Source: Citromicrobium bathyomarinum (GTDB lineage: Bacteria > Pseudomonadota > Alphaproteobacteria > Sphingomonadales > Sphingomonadaceae). From it: 64,000 nt of DNA. The DNA is taken from assembly GCF_021021475.1 (NCBI RefSeq), contig NZ_JAINWL010000001.1:124001-188000 (forward strand), written 5' to 3'. Under the pieces are notes generated by a model. That model had not been told where the DNA came from, did no database searches, and saw only the letters and a program-made list of their open reading frames with translations. Below are positions 43,471 through 52,976 of the stretch, piece by piece (positions within the stretch are counted from its first letter, which is position 1; the number at the start of each line of letters is the position of its first letter). Position numbers and translations under genes: made by a program.

Positions 43471-44826
43471 TCAGCGCATCAGGACCAGTTCTTCGGCCAT
43501 GGTCGGGTGGATCGCGACGGTCGAATCGAAGTCCGCCTTGGTCAGCCCGGCCTTCACCGCGATCGCGGCGGCCTGCATCATTTCGGGCGCTTCGGGCGCG
43601 ATCATGTGGATGCCGACGATCCGGCCGGAATCGCCGTCGCACACCATCTTCATCAGGCTGCGTTCGTTGCGGCCGGCCAGCACGTTCTTCATCGGGCGGA
43701 AGTCCGACAGGTAGACCTTGACGCTGCCCAGCTGGTTCTTCGCCTCACCCTCGGTCATCCCGACGGCGGCGATCGGCGGGTGGCTGAACACCGCGCTGGG
43801 GACGCAGGAATGGTCGACCGCGACGGGATCCCCGCCGCCGAACACGGTGTCGGCAAAGGCTTGGCCCTCGCGGATCGCCACGGGGGTCAGCTGCACACGG
43901 TCGGTCACGTCGCCCACGGCGTAGATGTGGTCGACATTGGTCTTGCTGAACCGGTCGACCTTGATCTCGCCACCCTCGCCCAGTTCGACCCCGGCGTTTT
44001 CCAGCCCCAGACCCTCGGTGTTGGGAATGCGGCCGACGGCGAACATCACCAGATCCGCCTTCTCCTCGTCGCAATCGGACAGCTTCACGAAATAGCCGCC
44101 TTCGTCGCACGGCTTGATATATTCGAAGTGCGTGTTGAAGCGGAACTTGATCCCCTTCATCGTACTGATCTGCAGCAGACGGTCGCGCACCGCCTCGTCA
44201 TAGCTGCGCAGCAGGCGGTCGCCCCGGTTGACGATGTGAACATCGCAGCCGAACTCGTTGAAAATACCCGCGAACTCGTTGGCGATATAGCCGCCGCCGG
44301 CGATGATGATCTTCTTGGGCAGCTCATCGAGATGGAAGGCTTCGTTGGACGAGATCGCGTGCTCCGCGCCCTGGCATTCGGGCATCCGCGGGCGCGCGCC
44401 GGTGGCGATCAGGATATGCTTTGCGGTGACCTGCCGCCCGCTCGCCAGCGTGATCTCGTGCGGGCCGGTGATTTCGGCGCGTTCCTTGAAGATCTCCACG
44501 TCATGGCTTTCAAGCGTGTTGGTATAAGCCCCCTCGATGCGGGTGACGTCGTCGAGCACGTTGTCGCGCAAGGTTTTCCAGTCGAACTTGCGCTCGCCGA
44601 TGTCCCAGCCGAACCGCTGGCAGTCTTCCAGATCTTCCGCGAAATGCGCGCCATAGACGAGCATCTTCTTGGGCACGCAGCCCCGGATCACACAGGTGCC
44701 GCCGACCCGGTGCTCTTCGGCCACCGCGACCTTGGCGCCATGCGCGGCGCTGACCCGCGATGCGCGGACCCCGCCGGAGCCTGCGCCGATGGTGAAGAGG
44801 TCGTAATCATATTGGGTGTCGGGCAT
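43471..44826 (-). CDS. gor: glutathione-disulfide reductase
   Basis: 451-aa FAD flavoprotein. FAD site [11 protein letters not shown] at about 14-24, redox disulfide Cys45/Cys50 in [18 protein letters not shown] domain [17 protein letters not shown], and C-terminal [12 protein letters not shown] with catalytic His. Start at [16 protein letters not shown]. Maintains GSH for the GST and glutaredoxin also present nearby. Confidence 0.94.
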   Translation of the reverse strand: MPDTQYDYDLFTIGAGSGGVRASRVSAAHGAKVAVAEEHRVGGTCVIRGCVPKKMLVYGAHFAEDLEDCQRFGWDIGERKFDWKTLRDNVLDDVTRIEGAYTNTLESHDVEIFKERAEITGPHEITLASGRQVTAKHILIATGARPRMPECQGAEHAISSNEAFHLDELPKKIIIAGGGYIANEFAGIFNEFGCDVHIVNRGDRLLRSYDEAVRDRLLQISTMKGIKFRFNTHFEYIKPCDEGGYFVKLSDCDEEKADLVMFAVGRIPNTEGLGLENAGVELGEGGEIKVDRFSKTNVDHIYAVGDVTDRVQLTPVAIREGQAFADTVFGGGDPVAVDHSCVPSAVFSHPPIAAVGMTEGEAKNQLGSVKVYLSDFRPMKNVLAGRNERSLMKMVCDGDSGRIVGIHMIAPEAPEMMQAAAIAVKAGLTKADFDSTVAIHPTMAEELVLMR

Positions 44827-44902
44827 GTGCGCTCCTGCTTGCAAGAGCGCGGGATATGGCCCTGCGGATGGCGATTGCCAACCGGCAGCGTCCTGCGTTT
44901 GC

Positions 44903-45604
44903 CTAGCGCGGGTATCGAACCGGCGGTTCTTCCAGCGCAAGCTTGCGCGCCGTGGAGGCGGTCTGCGCCGCGAACAGGCCGATCAGCAGCACGCCTACTG
45001 CGCCCACGAACATGTCGAAACCCGTGAACACGCCGATCAGCGGAGTCGGCCCCAGGACGATCATGGCAAGCGTCAGCGCGATCAGGATCAGTCGCAGCTC
45101 GGTCGGCCCGGCCTTGAGGTAGGACAGGCGCAGTTCGCCCATAACCCTGACCGAAAGGAATGCGTGGATCGACATCAGCAGATACCCCGCCAGTGCCACC
45201 AGCGCGACTTCCAGCTGGACATAGCCCGACGCACCCAGCCCCAGCACGACCAGCGTGGTCGCCAGCCCGTCGCAACTATGGTCGAGAAAATAGCCGTAAC
45301 GTGGCCGCTCGATCCGGCGAAAGCGCGCCAGGCTCCCGTCGAGCGAGTCGCCGAACCAGTGGACCACGTATCCGGCGATGGACAGCCACAGCCAGCCATC
45401 GCCAAGATTGCTGGCGGCATAGCCGGCAAAGATCGCCAGCGCGCCAACCATCCCGGTGAAGGTCAGCATGTCGGGCGTGACCCACCGGGGCATGCGGGCG
45501 CACAGGCGGTTGAGCACCCACCGCTCGCCGCGCGCGAGCATGTTTTGCTGCACGCGCTCGATCGGCTGCGCGTCGGCGGGAAGTCCGTTATTCTCTGGGT
45601 TCAT
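44903..45604 (-). CDS. CDP-alcohol phosphatidyltransferase family protein
   Basis: 233 aa with about six membrane helices. The family motif DG..AR........G...D...D is present as GDSLDGSLARFRRIERPRYG followed by YFLDHSCD. It catalyses transfer of a phosphatidyl group from CDP-diacylglycerol, or a related reaction, to an alcohol. The product (PG, PI-like or other) cannot be predicted. Confidence 0.87.
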   Translation of the reverse strand: MNPENNGLPADAQPIERVQQNMLARGERWVLNRLCARMPRWVTPDMLTFTGMVGALAIFAGYAASNLGDGWLWLSIAGYVVHWFGDSLDGSLARFRRIERPRYGYFLDHSCDGLATTLVVLGLGASGYVQLEVALVALAGYLLMSIHAFLSVRVMGELRLSYLKAGPTELRLILIALTLAMIVLGPTPLIGVFTGFDMFVGAVGVLLIGLFAAQTASTARKLALEEPPVRYPR

Positions 45605-45651
45605 CCCGAACGCCTATCAGCCAGCCGCGCGGTGCGTGCAAGCTAAGCAGT

Positions 45652-47037
45652 CTAGCCTTGGCCGCCCGAGCGGGCTCCGCCCGAACGGTTGTTGCGGCGG
45701 CGCTGGCCGCCACGGTTCTCGCCACCCGGACCGCCACGGCCCTGACCGGCACCCTGCGGCTTGCCCTTGCGTGCGGGATGCTTGGCCTTGGGCTTGCGCG
45801 CGCCGTCGCCGATCGGACGGGGCGTCACGCGCTGGCCGCGCTGCTGCTTGGGCGCAGGCTTGGTCGGGCCGACGCCTTCCACCACCGCGCGGAAATTATC
45901 CGGCAGCGGCAGACGCTCGAACTCGGCATCGGTCGTCTTGCGGATATCCTTGAGATACTGGCGCTCGTCCTCGGCGCAGAACGCGATGGCGATGCCATCG
46001 GCACCCGCACGTGCGGTCCGCCCGATCCGGTGCACATATTGCTCGGGCACGTTGGGCAGTTCGTAGTTGATGACGTGGGACACGCCCGGAATGTCGATCC
46101 CGCGCGCGGCGACATCGGTCGCCACAAGAACCGGAGTCTTGGCGCGCTTGAACTCGTCGAGCGCGCGTTCACGCTGCGGCTGGCTCTTGTTCCCGTGGAT
46201 CGCGTTGGCGGGGATTCCGACCTGCGCCAGCTTCTTCACCACACGGTCGCAGCCATGCTTGGTCCGCGCGAAGACGAGCACACGTTCGAGCTTGCCAGGA
46301 ATTTCATGGCGACCCGACAGGATTAGTTCGAGCAGACTCTGCTTCTCATCCTGCTGGACCATGAACAGGAACTGCTCGATCCGCTCCGCAGTGGTGCTTT
46401 CGGGGGTGACCGAAACCTGCGCCGGGTTGCGGCAATACTGGCTGACCAGATCCTTGATCGCCTTGGGCATCGTCGCGCTGAAGAACAGCGTCTGGCGATC
46501 CTTGGGCGTCAGTTCGTTGATCTTGCGCAGCGCGTGGATGAAGCCGAGGTCCAGCATCTGGTCCGCTTCGTCGAGCACCAGGATCTCGACCTTGTCGAGG
46601 GTGAAGGCGCGCTGGTCGATCAGGTCGAGCAGACGGCCGGGCGTCGCGACGAGGATGTCGGTGCCGCGGTGCAGCTTGTTGCGGTCCTTGTTGACCGAGG
46701 TACCGCCGACGATCGACTGCACCTTGAGGCCCGCGAGCGCGCCGTAATCCTTGGCGCTCTGCGCGATCTGCCCGGCCAGTTCGCGCGTCGGCGCAAGCAC
46801 CAGCATGCGGCACGACTTGAACGGGGTCTGGTTTTCGGCCTCGCGCAGACGATCAATGCTGGGCAGCATGAACGCGGCGGTCTTGCCGGTGCCGGTCTGC
46901 GCGATGCCGAGCAGGTCGCGGCCTTCGAGAACGGGGGGAATGGCCTGCGCCTGGATCGGCGTGGGCTCGGTATAGCCCTTCATGTCGAGGGCCTGGAGAA
47001 CGGGCTGCGACAGCCCGAGGTCTGTAAACTTGGTCAT
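45652..47037 (-). CDS. rhlE: DEAD-box RNA helicase, RhlE-like
   Basis: 461 aa. Q motif (FTDLGLSQPVLQAL...PTPIQAQAIP), Walker A AQTGTGKT, LAPTRELAGQI, DEAD, SAT, and HRIGRTARAG. The C-terminal tail after about residue 385 is basic and Gly/Arg-rich (RGQRVTPRPIGDGARKPKAK, GGQRRRNNRSGGARSGGQG), as in RhlE-type helicases. Likely ribosome assembly or cold-shock RNA remodelling. Start at MTKFTDLGLS. Confidence 0.92.
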   Translation of the reverse strand: MTKFTDLGLSQPVLQALDMKGYTEPTPIQAQAIPPVLEGRDLLGIAQTGTGKTAAFMLPSIDRLREAENQTPFKSCRMLVLAPTRELAGQIAQSAKDYGALAGLKVQSIVGGTSVNKDRNKLHRGTDILVATPGRLLDLIDQRAFTLDKVEILVLDEADQMLDLGFIHALRKINELTPKDRQTLFFSATMPKAIKDLVSQYCRNPAQVSVTPESTTAERIEQFLFMVQQDEKQSLLELILSGRHEIPGKLERVLVFARTKHGCDRVVKKLAQVGIPANAIHGNKSQPQRERALDEFKRAKTPVLVATDVAARGIDIPGVSHVINYELPNVPEQYVHRIGRTARAGADGIAIAFCAEDERQYLKDIRKTTDAEFERLPLPDNFRAVVEGVGPTKPAPKQQRGQRVTPRPIGDGARKPKAKHPARKGKPQGAGQGRGGPGGENRGGQRRRNNRSGGARSGGQG

Positions 47038-47297
47038 GTGAGGTATGTGACTCGCATTAAATGCGTTTCGCGCCGCACACCCGATACAAACGGAGTCCGC
47101 GCGCGATCGCAGGGGTTGTAACCGCCCGCGTGAAAAGGGAAGTCTGGAAATAATCGAAGCGCTGCCGGGGCCGCTCGCATCGCGCGGCGGACGCTTCACG
47201 CTGGCAGTTGCGCTTCGGTCTTGCGGCAGATGGTGCATCGCGGCAAAAAAGTCAATCGAAGACGTTGCCCGCGCGAAACGCTCGCACTGGCACCGCG

Positions 47298-48425
47298 TTG
47301 ACAGGTCGAGACGCATCGAGGGAGGCGGGAGCCATCGGGTCCATCACCGACAGCATAGAGAACACGGTCGAACAAAGCGCCGGCCTGCTCGCCGATCCGC
47401 TCCACGCGGCGCTCGCCGCAGGCATCGCGGTGGCCGCTGCGCTGGGCCTGCACGCCCTGCTGTTTTTCGTGCTGCGCCGGATCGCGCGCCGGACCGACCA
47501 GTCGAGCGACGATATCGTGGTGCGGCACCTTTACCGCCCCACCCGGCTCGCCATCGTCGTTCTCGCGCTGATGGGCGCGGCGCGCTACGTCCCCGAATTG
47601 CGCGAGGTGTGGGCCGACATCGCGACCTTCGTTCTGCCCGCCGTGGTCGGCTGGATGGTGCTGGCGATCGTGCGTGCGCTGGTCGAGGCGGCGAAGCTGA
47701 AGGCGGATATTTCGGTCGCGGACAACCTCAAGGCGCGGCGCAAGCGCACCAAGCTGACGATGTTCAACCGCATCGCGACCTTCATCATCGTGTTCGTCAC
47801 CGTCGGCCTGATGCTGCTGGCGATCCCCGGCGTACGCGATATCGGAGTGACGCTGGTTGCCTCGGCGGGTCTTGCAGGCCTCGCGGTGGGTGCTGCTGCC
47901 CAGCCCGCGCTGAAATCGCTGATCGCGGGCGTGCAGATGGCGCTGACCGAGCCGATCAATATCGACGACGCCGTGGTGCTCGAAGGCGAATGGGGCTGGA
48001 TCGAGGATATCCGCACCACCTACGTGGTGGTGAAGATCTGGGACGAGCGGCGGCTGGTGGTGCCGACGAGCTATTTCCTCGAAAAACCCTTCCAGAACTG
48101 GACCAAGCAGACCGCCAACCTGCTCGGCACGGTGTTCCTCCATCTCGACCCCAAGGCCAAGATCGGTCCGATTCGCGAGGAGTTTTACCGGCAGGTCGAA
48201 GCGAACGAGCGCTGGGATGGCCGGGTGAAGGTGGTGCAGGTGACCGACACCACGCGCGATTCCAAGGAAGTGCGCCTGCTGATGAGCGCGAAGAACTCGC
48301 CCACTTTGTTCGACCTTCGCTGCGATATCCGCGAAGGGATGATGGAATGGCTGGCCGACAACCGCCCGCAGGATTTCGCCAAGCTGCGGCTGGTGGAGGC
48401 CGCCGACGACGCAGAGAACGCCTAA
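47298..48425 (+). CDS. MscS-family mechanosensitive ion channel (start uncertain)
   Basis: About 375 aa: three to four membrane helices (AALAAGIAVAAALGLHALLFF, LAIVVLALMGAARYV, IATFVLPAVVGWMVLAIV, FIIVFVTVGLMLLAI), the pore-lining GLAGLAVGAAAQPALKSLIAGVQMALTEP and a beta domain. No in-frame ATG or GTG lies near the expected start. A TTG is used here, but GGGAGGCGGGAG sits eight bases before an in-frame ATC (47334), which would give GSITDSIE.... Large members may have other N-termini. Confidence 0.82.
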   Translation: MTGRDASREAGAIGSITDSIENTVEQSAGLLADPLHAALAAGIAVAAALGLHALLFFVLRRIARRTDQSSDDIVVRHLYRPTRLAIVVLALMGAARYVPELREVWADIATFVLPAVVGWMVLAIVRALVEAAKLKADISVADNLKARRKRTKLTMFNRIATFIIVFVTVGLMLLAIPGVRDIGVTLVASAGLAGLAVGAAAQPALKSLIAGVQMALTEPINIDDAVVLEGEWGWIEDIRTTYVVVKIWDERRLVVPTSYFLEKPFQNWTKQTANLLGTVFLHLDPKAKIGPIREEFYRQVEANERWDGRVKVVQVTDTTRDSKEVRLLMSAKNSPTLFDLRCDIREGMMEWLADNRPQDFAKLRLVEAADDAENA

Positions 48426-48904
48426 GCGGCAGCCTTGCGCCCGAATGGCCCGTTCAGCTTCACGATCTTCCAGTTGAGGATCGCCGCGAAGCTGACCCAC
48501 ACCAGATAGGGCACGATCATCCAGCTCGCCGCGACCGACCATTCGCGCAGGAAAATCGTCAGCGCGAGGACGGAGAGCCACAGGAACGGCACTTCGATCA
48601 GCGCCCAGTCGGGCCGCTTGGCAGTGAAGAACAGCGGCGACCACAGGAAATGGAACAGCCCGTTGGCAAGGTAGAGCCCGATCAGCAACGGGCGATCCGC
48701 CTCGGGCGCGCCATTCCAGCTCAGCACGAAGGCCCATGCGGCCAGCGCGAGAATGATCGTCCACGCAGGGCCGAACAGCCAGTCGGGCGGCTGCCAGCTG
48801 GGCTTTTCGAGGTTGTGATACCACTCGCCGATACTGGTCAGCAGCCCGCCGCCGCCAGCAAGGATCAGCGCCCAGACGACAGCGAAGATGATCGGGAAGG
48901 TCAT
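48422..48904 (-). CDS. tspO: TspO/MBR family membrane protein
   Basis: 160 aa with five membrane helices, typical of the translocator/tryptophan-rich sensory protein: GEWYHNLEKPSWQPPDWLFGPAWTIIL, then NGLFHFLWSPLFF and LVWVSFAAILNWKIVKLN. Binds porphyrins and modulates tetrapyrrole or stress metabolism. ATG chosen at MTFPIIFAVVW; earlier in-frame ATGs precede a hydrophilic stretch. Converges on the MscS gene. Confidence 0.93.
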   Translation of the reverse strand: MTFPIIFAVVWALILAGGGGLLTSIGEWYHNLEKPSWQPPDWLFGPAWTIILALAAWAFVLSWNGAPEADRPLLIGLYLANGLFHFLWSPLFFTAKRPDWALIEVPFLWLSVLALTIFLREWSVAASWMIVPYLVWVSFAAILNWKIVKLNGPFGRKAAA

Positions 48905-48972
48905 GGACGCCAGCCTACGCCACATGGCGCAGGTTTGAAACCAAATGCGATGCAGCACGCTGGATAATCGTC

Positions 48973-49449
48973 ATGGAGCTCAATACCCCCGTTCCCCTCG
49001 CCCTGCTCGACGCGGAGATCGTTCTTAGGCTTGGCGTCGCCGCCCTGCTCGGCCTGGTCGTCGGGTTCGACCGCGAATGGCGCGGTCATGCCGCCGGAAT
49101 GCGCACGCACGGGCTGGTTTGCGTGGCCGCCGCCGGGATGGCGGTTTCGGTGATGGCGCTGCACAACCAGCTGGGCGGATTGCGGATCGATCCGCTCCGC
49201 ATGTTCGAGGCTGCAGCGGGCTTCATCGGCATCGTCGGCGCGGGGCTGATCGTGTTCAGCCGGGGCAAGGTGCACAACCTGACCACCGCCGCGCACCTGT
49301 GGCTGGCGACCGTAATCGGGCTTGCGTGCGGGCTCGGCCAGTGGCCGCTGGTCGCGGTGCTGGCGATCATCAGCCTGGTGATGATCACGATCATGCGCTT
49401 CGTCGAAGGCTGGTTCGGCCACAACGACCGCACGCTCGACGGGGACTAG
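48973..49449 (+). CDS. MgtC/SapB-family membrane protein
   Basis: 158 aa with about four membrane helices and the signature LRLGVAALLGLVVGFDREWRGHAAGMRTHGLVC (residues about 17-49). Lacks the C-terminal ACT domain of Salmonella MgtC, so it matches the short SapB/YhiD type. Magnesium-limitation or virulence roles are known for some members but not implied here. Confidence 0.9.
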   Translation: MELNTPVPLALLDAEIVLRLGVAALLGLVVGFDREWRGHAAGMRTHGLVCVAAAGMAVSVMALHNQLGGLRIDPLRMFEAAAGFIGIVGAGLIVFSRGKVHNLTTAAHLWLATVIGLACGLGQWPLVAVLAIISLVMITIMRFVEGWFGHNDRTLDGD

Positions 49450-49493
49450 CCACCGCCACTCCCGGCGGCTGCACCAGGCAACCCGCCCCATGC

Positions 49494-49524
49494 AAAAAGG
49501 GCGCAGGTCATGAACCCTGCGCCC
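49494..49524 (-). terminator. rho-independent terminator of the EF-hand lipoprotein gene
   Basis: On the minus strand, GGGCGCAGG, a loop, CCTGCGCCC and then TTTTT. A clean intrinsic terminator about 70 bases after the EF-hand gene stop. Confidence 0.88.
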
Positions 49525-49596
49525 TCCTGTGTGGCCCGATGCGCCCGGTCGAAACCGAACTCACCGGACCCGGGGAAGCCCGTTATCGCATATCGC

Positions 49597-50265
49597 TTAC
49601 GGCGTGCGCGCCGAATTGCGCGCGGCCTGGAATTCGGATTGCGAGAGGTAGCTGTCGCCGTCCTCATCGAAATAGAAGAAGGTCTGTCCCGCCTCGTTGA
49701 TCTGGCTCTGCGTCAGATAGGGCGCCTTGGCATCGTTGCGCGCAGGCTCGCCCGGGTCGGTCGGCAGGGCCCAGATCGCGTATTCCGCGACGGAGAGTTC
49801 GCCATCATCGTTGCGGTCGAGGAAGGCGAAGTCCATTCGGCTGCGCGGCATCATCATTGACGCGCTGCCGGTGCTGCCCGAGGTGCCCGCATCGGCCATG
49901 TCGCCGCTGCTGTCACTGGCGTCGGCGCTGGTGCCACCGTCGGCCTGCCCGGCCATCGCGTCATCGCCCATCGAGCCATCGGCCATCCCGCCGCCCGCTT
50001 GCATTTCCTCGTTCATCGTATCGCGATTGCGGTCGTATTCGTCGCTGACCGCCTGACGGTCCATCTCGTCGTAGCGGGACTGCTGGTCCGTATCGAGATC
50101 CCCTCCGACCGGGTAGGCATCGTCGTCCATGCCCTGATTCGCGTCCTCGTCCACGATCTCGTCGATATCGTCGACTGGGGTGTTCTCGACATCCTCGGAA
50201 TCGCACGCGGCCAGCGCGAGCGAGGCGGTGGAAATCAGCGCGGTGAGCGCAATACGATGCTTCAT
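49597..50265 (-). CDS. EF-hand calcium-binding lipoprotein
   Basis: 222 aa with lipobox LAAC (Cys21). After the signal there is a strongly acidic stretch (SEDVENTPVDDIDEIVDEDANQG), a Gly/Met/Ser-rich low-complexity region (about 85-150), then two EF-hand loops: DRNDDGELSVAE and DEDGDSYLSQSE, each with Asp/Asn at positions 1, 3, 5 and Glu at 12. Probably binds calcium in the periplasm or outer membrane. Monocistronic, with its own terminator. Confidence 0.85.
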   Translation of the reverse strand: MKHRIALTALISTASLALAACDSEDVENTPVDDIDEIVDEDANQGMDDDAYPVGGDLDTDQQSRYDEMDRQAVSDEYDRNRDTMNEEMQAGGGMADGSMGDDAMAGQADGGTSADASDSSGDMADAGTSGSTGSASMMMPRSRMDFAFLDRNDDGELSVAEYAIWALPTDPGEPARNDAKAPYLTQSQINEAGQTFFYFDEDGDSYLSQSEFQAARNSARTP

Positions 50266-50486
50266 CGTGTCATCCTTCGAATTCGCTTGAGTACGTGCCC
50301 CCAACGCGCGGCACGCCAAGTCTTTCAAAAGATCACAATTATTAGGTTCTCCAGCGGTCGGTGCGATATCCCTGCTGAGCGCGTTTTCCTACCTCGGCAT
50401 GATCCGCTAGGCCCTCTTCCGGCTCTTTGGATCGTCGAAAATCGCTCAGCAGAACCGCTGCCCAGGGTGCGGAGTTTTTCCTTCCC

Positions 50487-50512
50487 CTGGACAGTGTCTC
50501 AAGTGTGTCAGG
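50487..50512 (+). promoter_or_regulatory. 26-base GTGTCAGG motif, second copy
   Basis: CTGGACAG...GTGTCAGG, 23 of 26 bases equal to the site before rsmB. It lies ten bases downstream of the pgi stop, in a 256-base gap that is AT-richer than its surroundings and holds no gene I can support. Read on the plus strand it has no adjacent plus-strand gene to regulate, so it may be a mobile repeat or part of a small RNA. Confidence 0.35.
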
Positions 50513-50521
50513 CGCACGGCC

Positions 50522-52063
50522 TCACCCCAATCCGCTCGCCTCCAGCAGCGCCTTCGTGCTCGCATCGAACTCCGCCGCGCCGCCGTCGATGTCCTTGGCC
50601 ATCTTCTTGCCCAGCTCGACGCCGAACTGGTCGAAGGGGTTGATCCCCATCAGCACCGCGTTGGCGAAGGTGCGGTGTTCGTGAAAGGCGATCAGCGCGC
50701 CCAGCGTCGCCGCGTCGAGATCGTCGCACAGTATCGTCGCGCTGGGGCGGTTACCGGGGAATTCGCGCGCGGGGTCTTTACCGTCGGCGCTCATGTTGCC
50801 GCCCGCCATCAGCGCCGCGCCTTGCGCGAAGCAGTTGGTCAGCAGGATGCGGTGATGCGCGGGGTTGAGCGCGTCTCCGGGCGCGATGCTGGCGATGAAG
50901 TCGACCGGGACCATGTGCGTGCCCTGATGCAGCAGCTGGAACACCGCATGCTGCGCGTCGGTGCCCACCCCGCCCCATGTGATCGGGGCCGTGGGCCCGT
51001 CGACCGGCTCGCCTTCGGAGGTCACCCGCTTGCCGTTGCTCTCCATCTCCAGCTGCTGGAGATAGCTGGGGAACAGCGCCAGCCGCTCGTCATAGGCGAA
51101 CACCGCGCGGGTCTGGCAGCCGCGCACGCAGGCATAGTACTGGTCCGCGAACGCCGCACGCAGGCACAGGTTGTCGCGCCCGTCGGTATTGGCGAAATGC
51201 TCGTCGACCGCCGCCGCGCCGTCCAGCATCGCGGCAAACTCGTCCAGCCCGGCGGCCAGCGCGACGGGGAAGCCGATGCTCGACCATAGCGAGTAGCGCC
51301 CGCCGACGCTTTCCATAAACGGCAGCACGCGCGTTTCGTCGACGCCCCACTCGACCGCAGCTTCGGGATTGGCGGTCAGCGCGACCACCCGCCCGTGCGG
51401 ATCGGTGACGCCGTTCTCGCGCAGCCAGGTGAGCGCGCTGTCGGCATTGGTCATCGTCTCGATCGTGGTGAAGGTCTTGCTGGCGACCGCGATCATGGTC
51501 GTCGCCGGATCGCACGCCTCGAACGCGGCCTCCAGCGCCACCCCGTCGATATTCGAGACCACGTGGCAATCGACATAGGACAGGTCGCGAGTCAGCGCAT
51601 TGATCGCCAGTGCGGGGCCGAGCGCGGAGCCGCCGATGCCGATATGGATCAGGTGCTCGATCTGGCCCAGCGCACCTTCGCGGATCGCCTCGACCAGCAT
51701 CTGCATCCGCGCGAGCAGCGCCTGCGCTTCCTCCACGCTCGCCTCGCTGCCGAAGCCGCGCTGTGCAGTATGTTCGGCGGCGCGGCCTTCGGTGACGTTG
51801 ATCGGATCGCCCGCGAACAGCGCGGCGCGCTTGGCGGTGAAGTCGCTCGCCTCGGTCAGCTCCTCGAACCCTGCCAGCAGATCGTCGGTCAGGTGCGTCT
51901 TGGACCAGTCGAAGCGGATGCCCGCCGCGTCTTCGCCCTCGCCCCAGCCGATCCGGCCGGACAGGCGATCGACCCGCGCATCGTCACCGGCGAACAGATC
52001 GCTCAGGCTTTCCTGCGGCAAAGCTTCGATCTGCTGCCACGCTGCTGTCCTGCTATCGCTCAT
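50522..52063 (-). CDS. pgi: glucose-6-phosphate isomerase
   Basis: 513 aa, interconverts glucose 6-phosphate and fructose 6-phosphate. Signatures: HIGIGGSALGPALAINALT, SKTFTTIETMTNADSAL, GGRYSLWSSIGFPVALAAG, and the C-terminal LMGINPFDQFGVELGKKMAKDI. The length is normal. Divergent from lepB, with about 50 bases between. Confidence 0.96.
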   Translation of the reverse strand: MSDSRTAAWQQIEALPQESLSDLFAGDDARVDRLSGRIGWGEGEDAAGIRFDWSKTHLTDDLLAGFEELTEASDFTAKRAALFAGDPINVTEGRAAEHTAQRGFGSEASVEEAQALLARMQMLVEAIREGALGQIEHLIHIGIGGSALGPALAINALTRDLSYVDCHVVSNIDGVALEAAFEACDPATTMIAVASKTFTTIETMTNADSALTWLRENGVTDPHGRVVALTANPEAAVEWGVDETRVLPFMESVGGRYSLWSSIGFPVALAAGLDEFAAMLDGAAAVDEHFANTDGRDNLCLRAAFADQYYACVRGCQTRAVFAYDERLALFPSYLQQLEMESNGKRVTSEGEPVDGPTAPITWGGVGTDAQHAVFQLLHQGTHMVPVDFIASIAPGDALNPAHHRILLTNCFAQGAALMAGGNMSADGKDPAREFPGNRPSATILCDDLDAATLGALIAFHEHRTFANAVLMGINPFDQFGVELGKKMAKDIDGGAAEFDASTKALLEASGLG

Positions 52064-52114
52064 GTACTCAAAATCCTGTTGCCTGCCTGTCCGGCGGGAC
52101 TAGGTGCTGGCGCG

Positions 52115-52963
52115 ATGGTTGAAAAGGGCGAAGCAGGCGAGGCGCACCGGGCTGCGGACGACGCGGGCGCGGATAAACGTGGCTCGGATGGCGGGCTGGT
52201 CAGGCTGCTGCAACTGGTGCTCCTGGCAGTGATCGTCGCGCTGGCCCTGCGCACCTTCGCATTCTCCATGTTCACGATTCCCAGCGAGAGCATGATGCCC
52301 GGCCTGCTGCCCGGCGACACGATCATCGCCAAGAAATGGCCTTACGGCTATTCGAGCAACTCGCTGCCCTTCGACCTGCCGCTGATCCCCGGGCGCTGGT
52401 TCGCGCATCAGCCGCAGCGCGGCGATGTGGTGATCTTCAAGCACCCGGTCGACGGCAGCGATTACGTCAAGCGCGTGATCGGCCTGCCGGGCGACGAGGT
52501 GGAGCTGCGCAATGGGTACGTCGTCCTCAACGGCCAGATCCTGAGCCAGTCGGCGACCGATGATGCGATCATCCCGGTCACCCCCGATGCGCCATGCGGT
52601 TGGGGCGGACGCGAGGAGGCGAGGCCTGCCGGCGGCGCAGACTGCCGCTATCGCCGCAACCGCGAATATCTGCCGTCGGGCGTCAGCTACGAGGTGCTCG
52701 ATTTCGGCCCCACCCCGCAGGACAACTGGGGCCCGCGCACCGTACCCTCAGGATCGCTGTTCCTGCTGGGTGACAACCGCGACAATTCGATGGACAGCCG
52801 CTTCCCCGCGCTGCCCGGCGGTGGGGTCGGCTTCGTCAGGCAGGATCTTTTGATCGGCCAGCCCGGCGCGGTGCTCTGGTCGACCGATGGCAGCGCGCGG
52901 TGGGCCGATCCGAGCAGCTGGTTCTCCAGCCTGCGAAGCAACAGGACCGCGCAAGCCCTATGA
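52115..52963 (+). CDS. lepB: signal peptidase I
   Basis: 282 aa. One membrane helix (about residues 32-50, LQLVLLAVIVALALRTF) is followed by the catalytic serine in PSESMMP (Ser59), the general-base lysine in DYVKRVIGLPGD (Lys119), and GDNRDNSMDSR. It removes signal peptides at the inner membrane. The N-terminal 25 residues are hydrophilic. First of a lepB-rnc-era cluster. Confidence 0.95.
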   Translation: MVEKGEAGEAHRAADDAGADKRGSDGGLVRLLQLVLLAVIVALALRTFAFSMFTIPSESMMPGLLPGDTIIAKKWPYGYSSNSLPFDLPLIPGRWFAHQPQRGDVVIFKHPVDGSDYVKRVIGLPGDEVELRNGYVVLNGQILSQSATDDAIIPVTPDAPCGWGGREEARPAGGADCRYRRNREYLPSGVSYEVLDFGPTPQDNWGPRTVPSGSLFLLGDNRDNSMDSRFPALPGGGVGFVRQDLLIGQPGAVLWSTDGSARWADPSSWFSSLRSNRTAQAL

Positions 52964-52976
52964 GCGTTGAGGCCGA

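Noticed and set aside
50290-50409. A 40-codon open stretch ending in a hydrophobic peptide (ISLLSAFSYLGMIR)
   Set aside because: No start codon or Shine-Dalgarno, and no homologous frame upstream; could be a gene remnant but cannot be supported.
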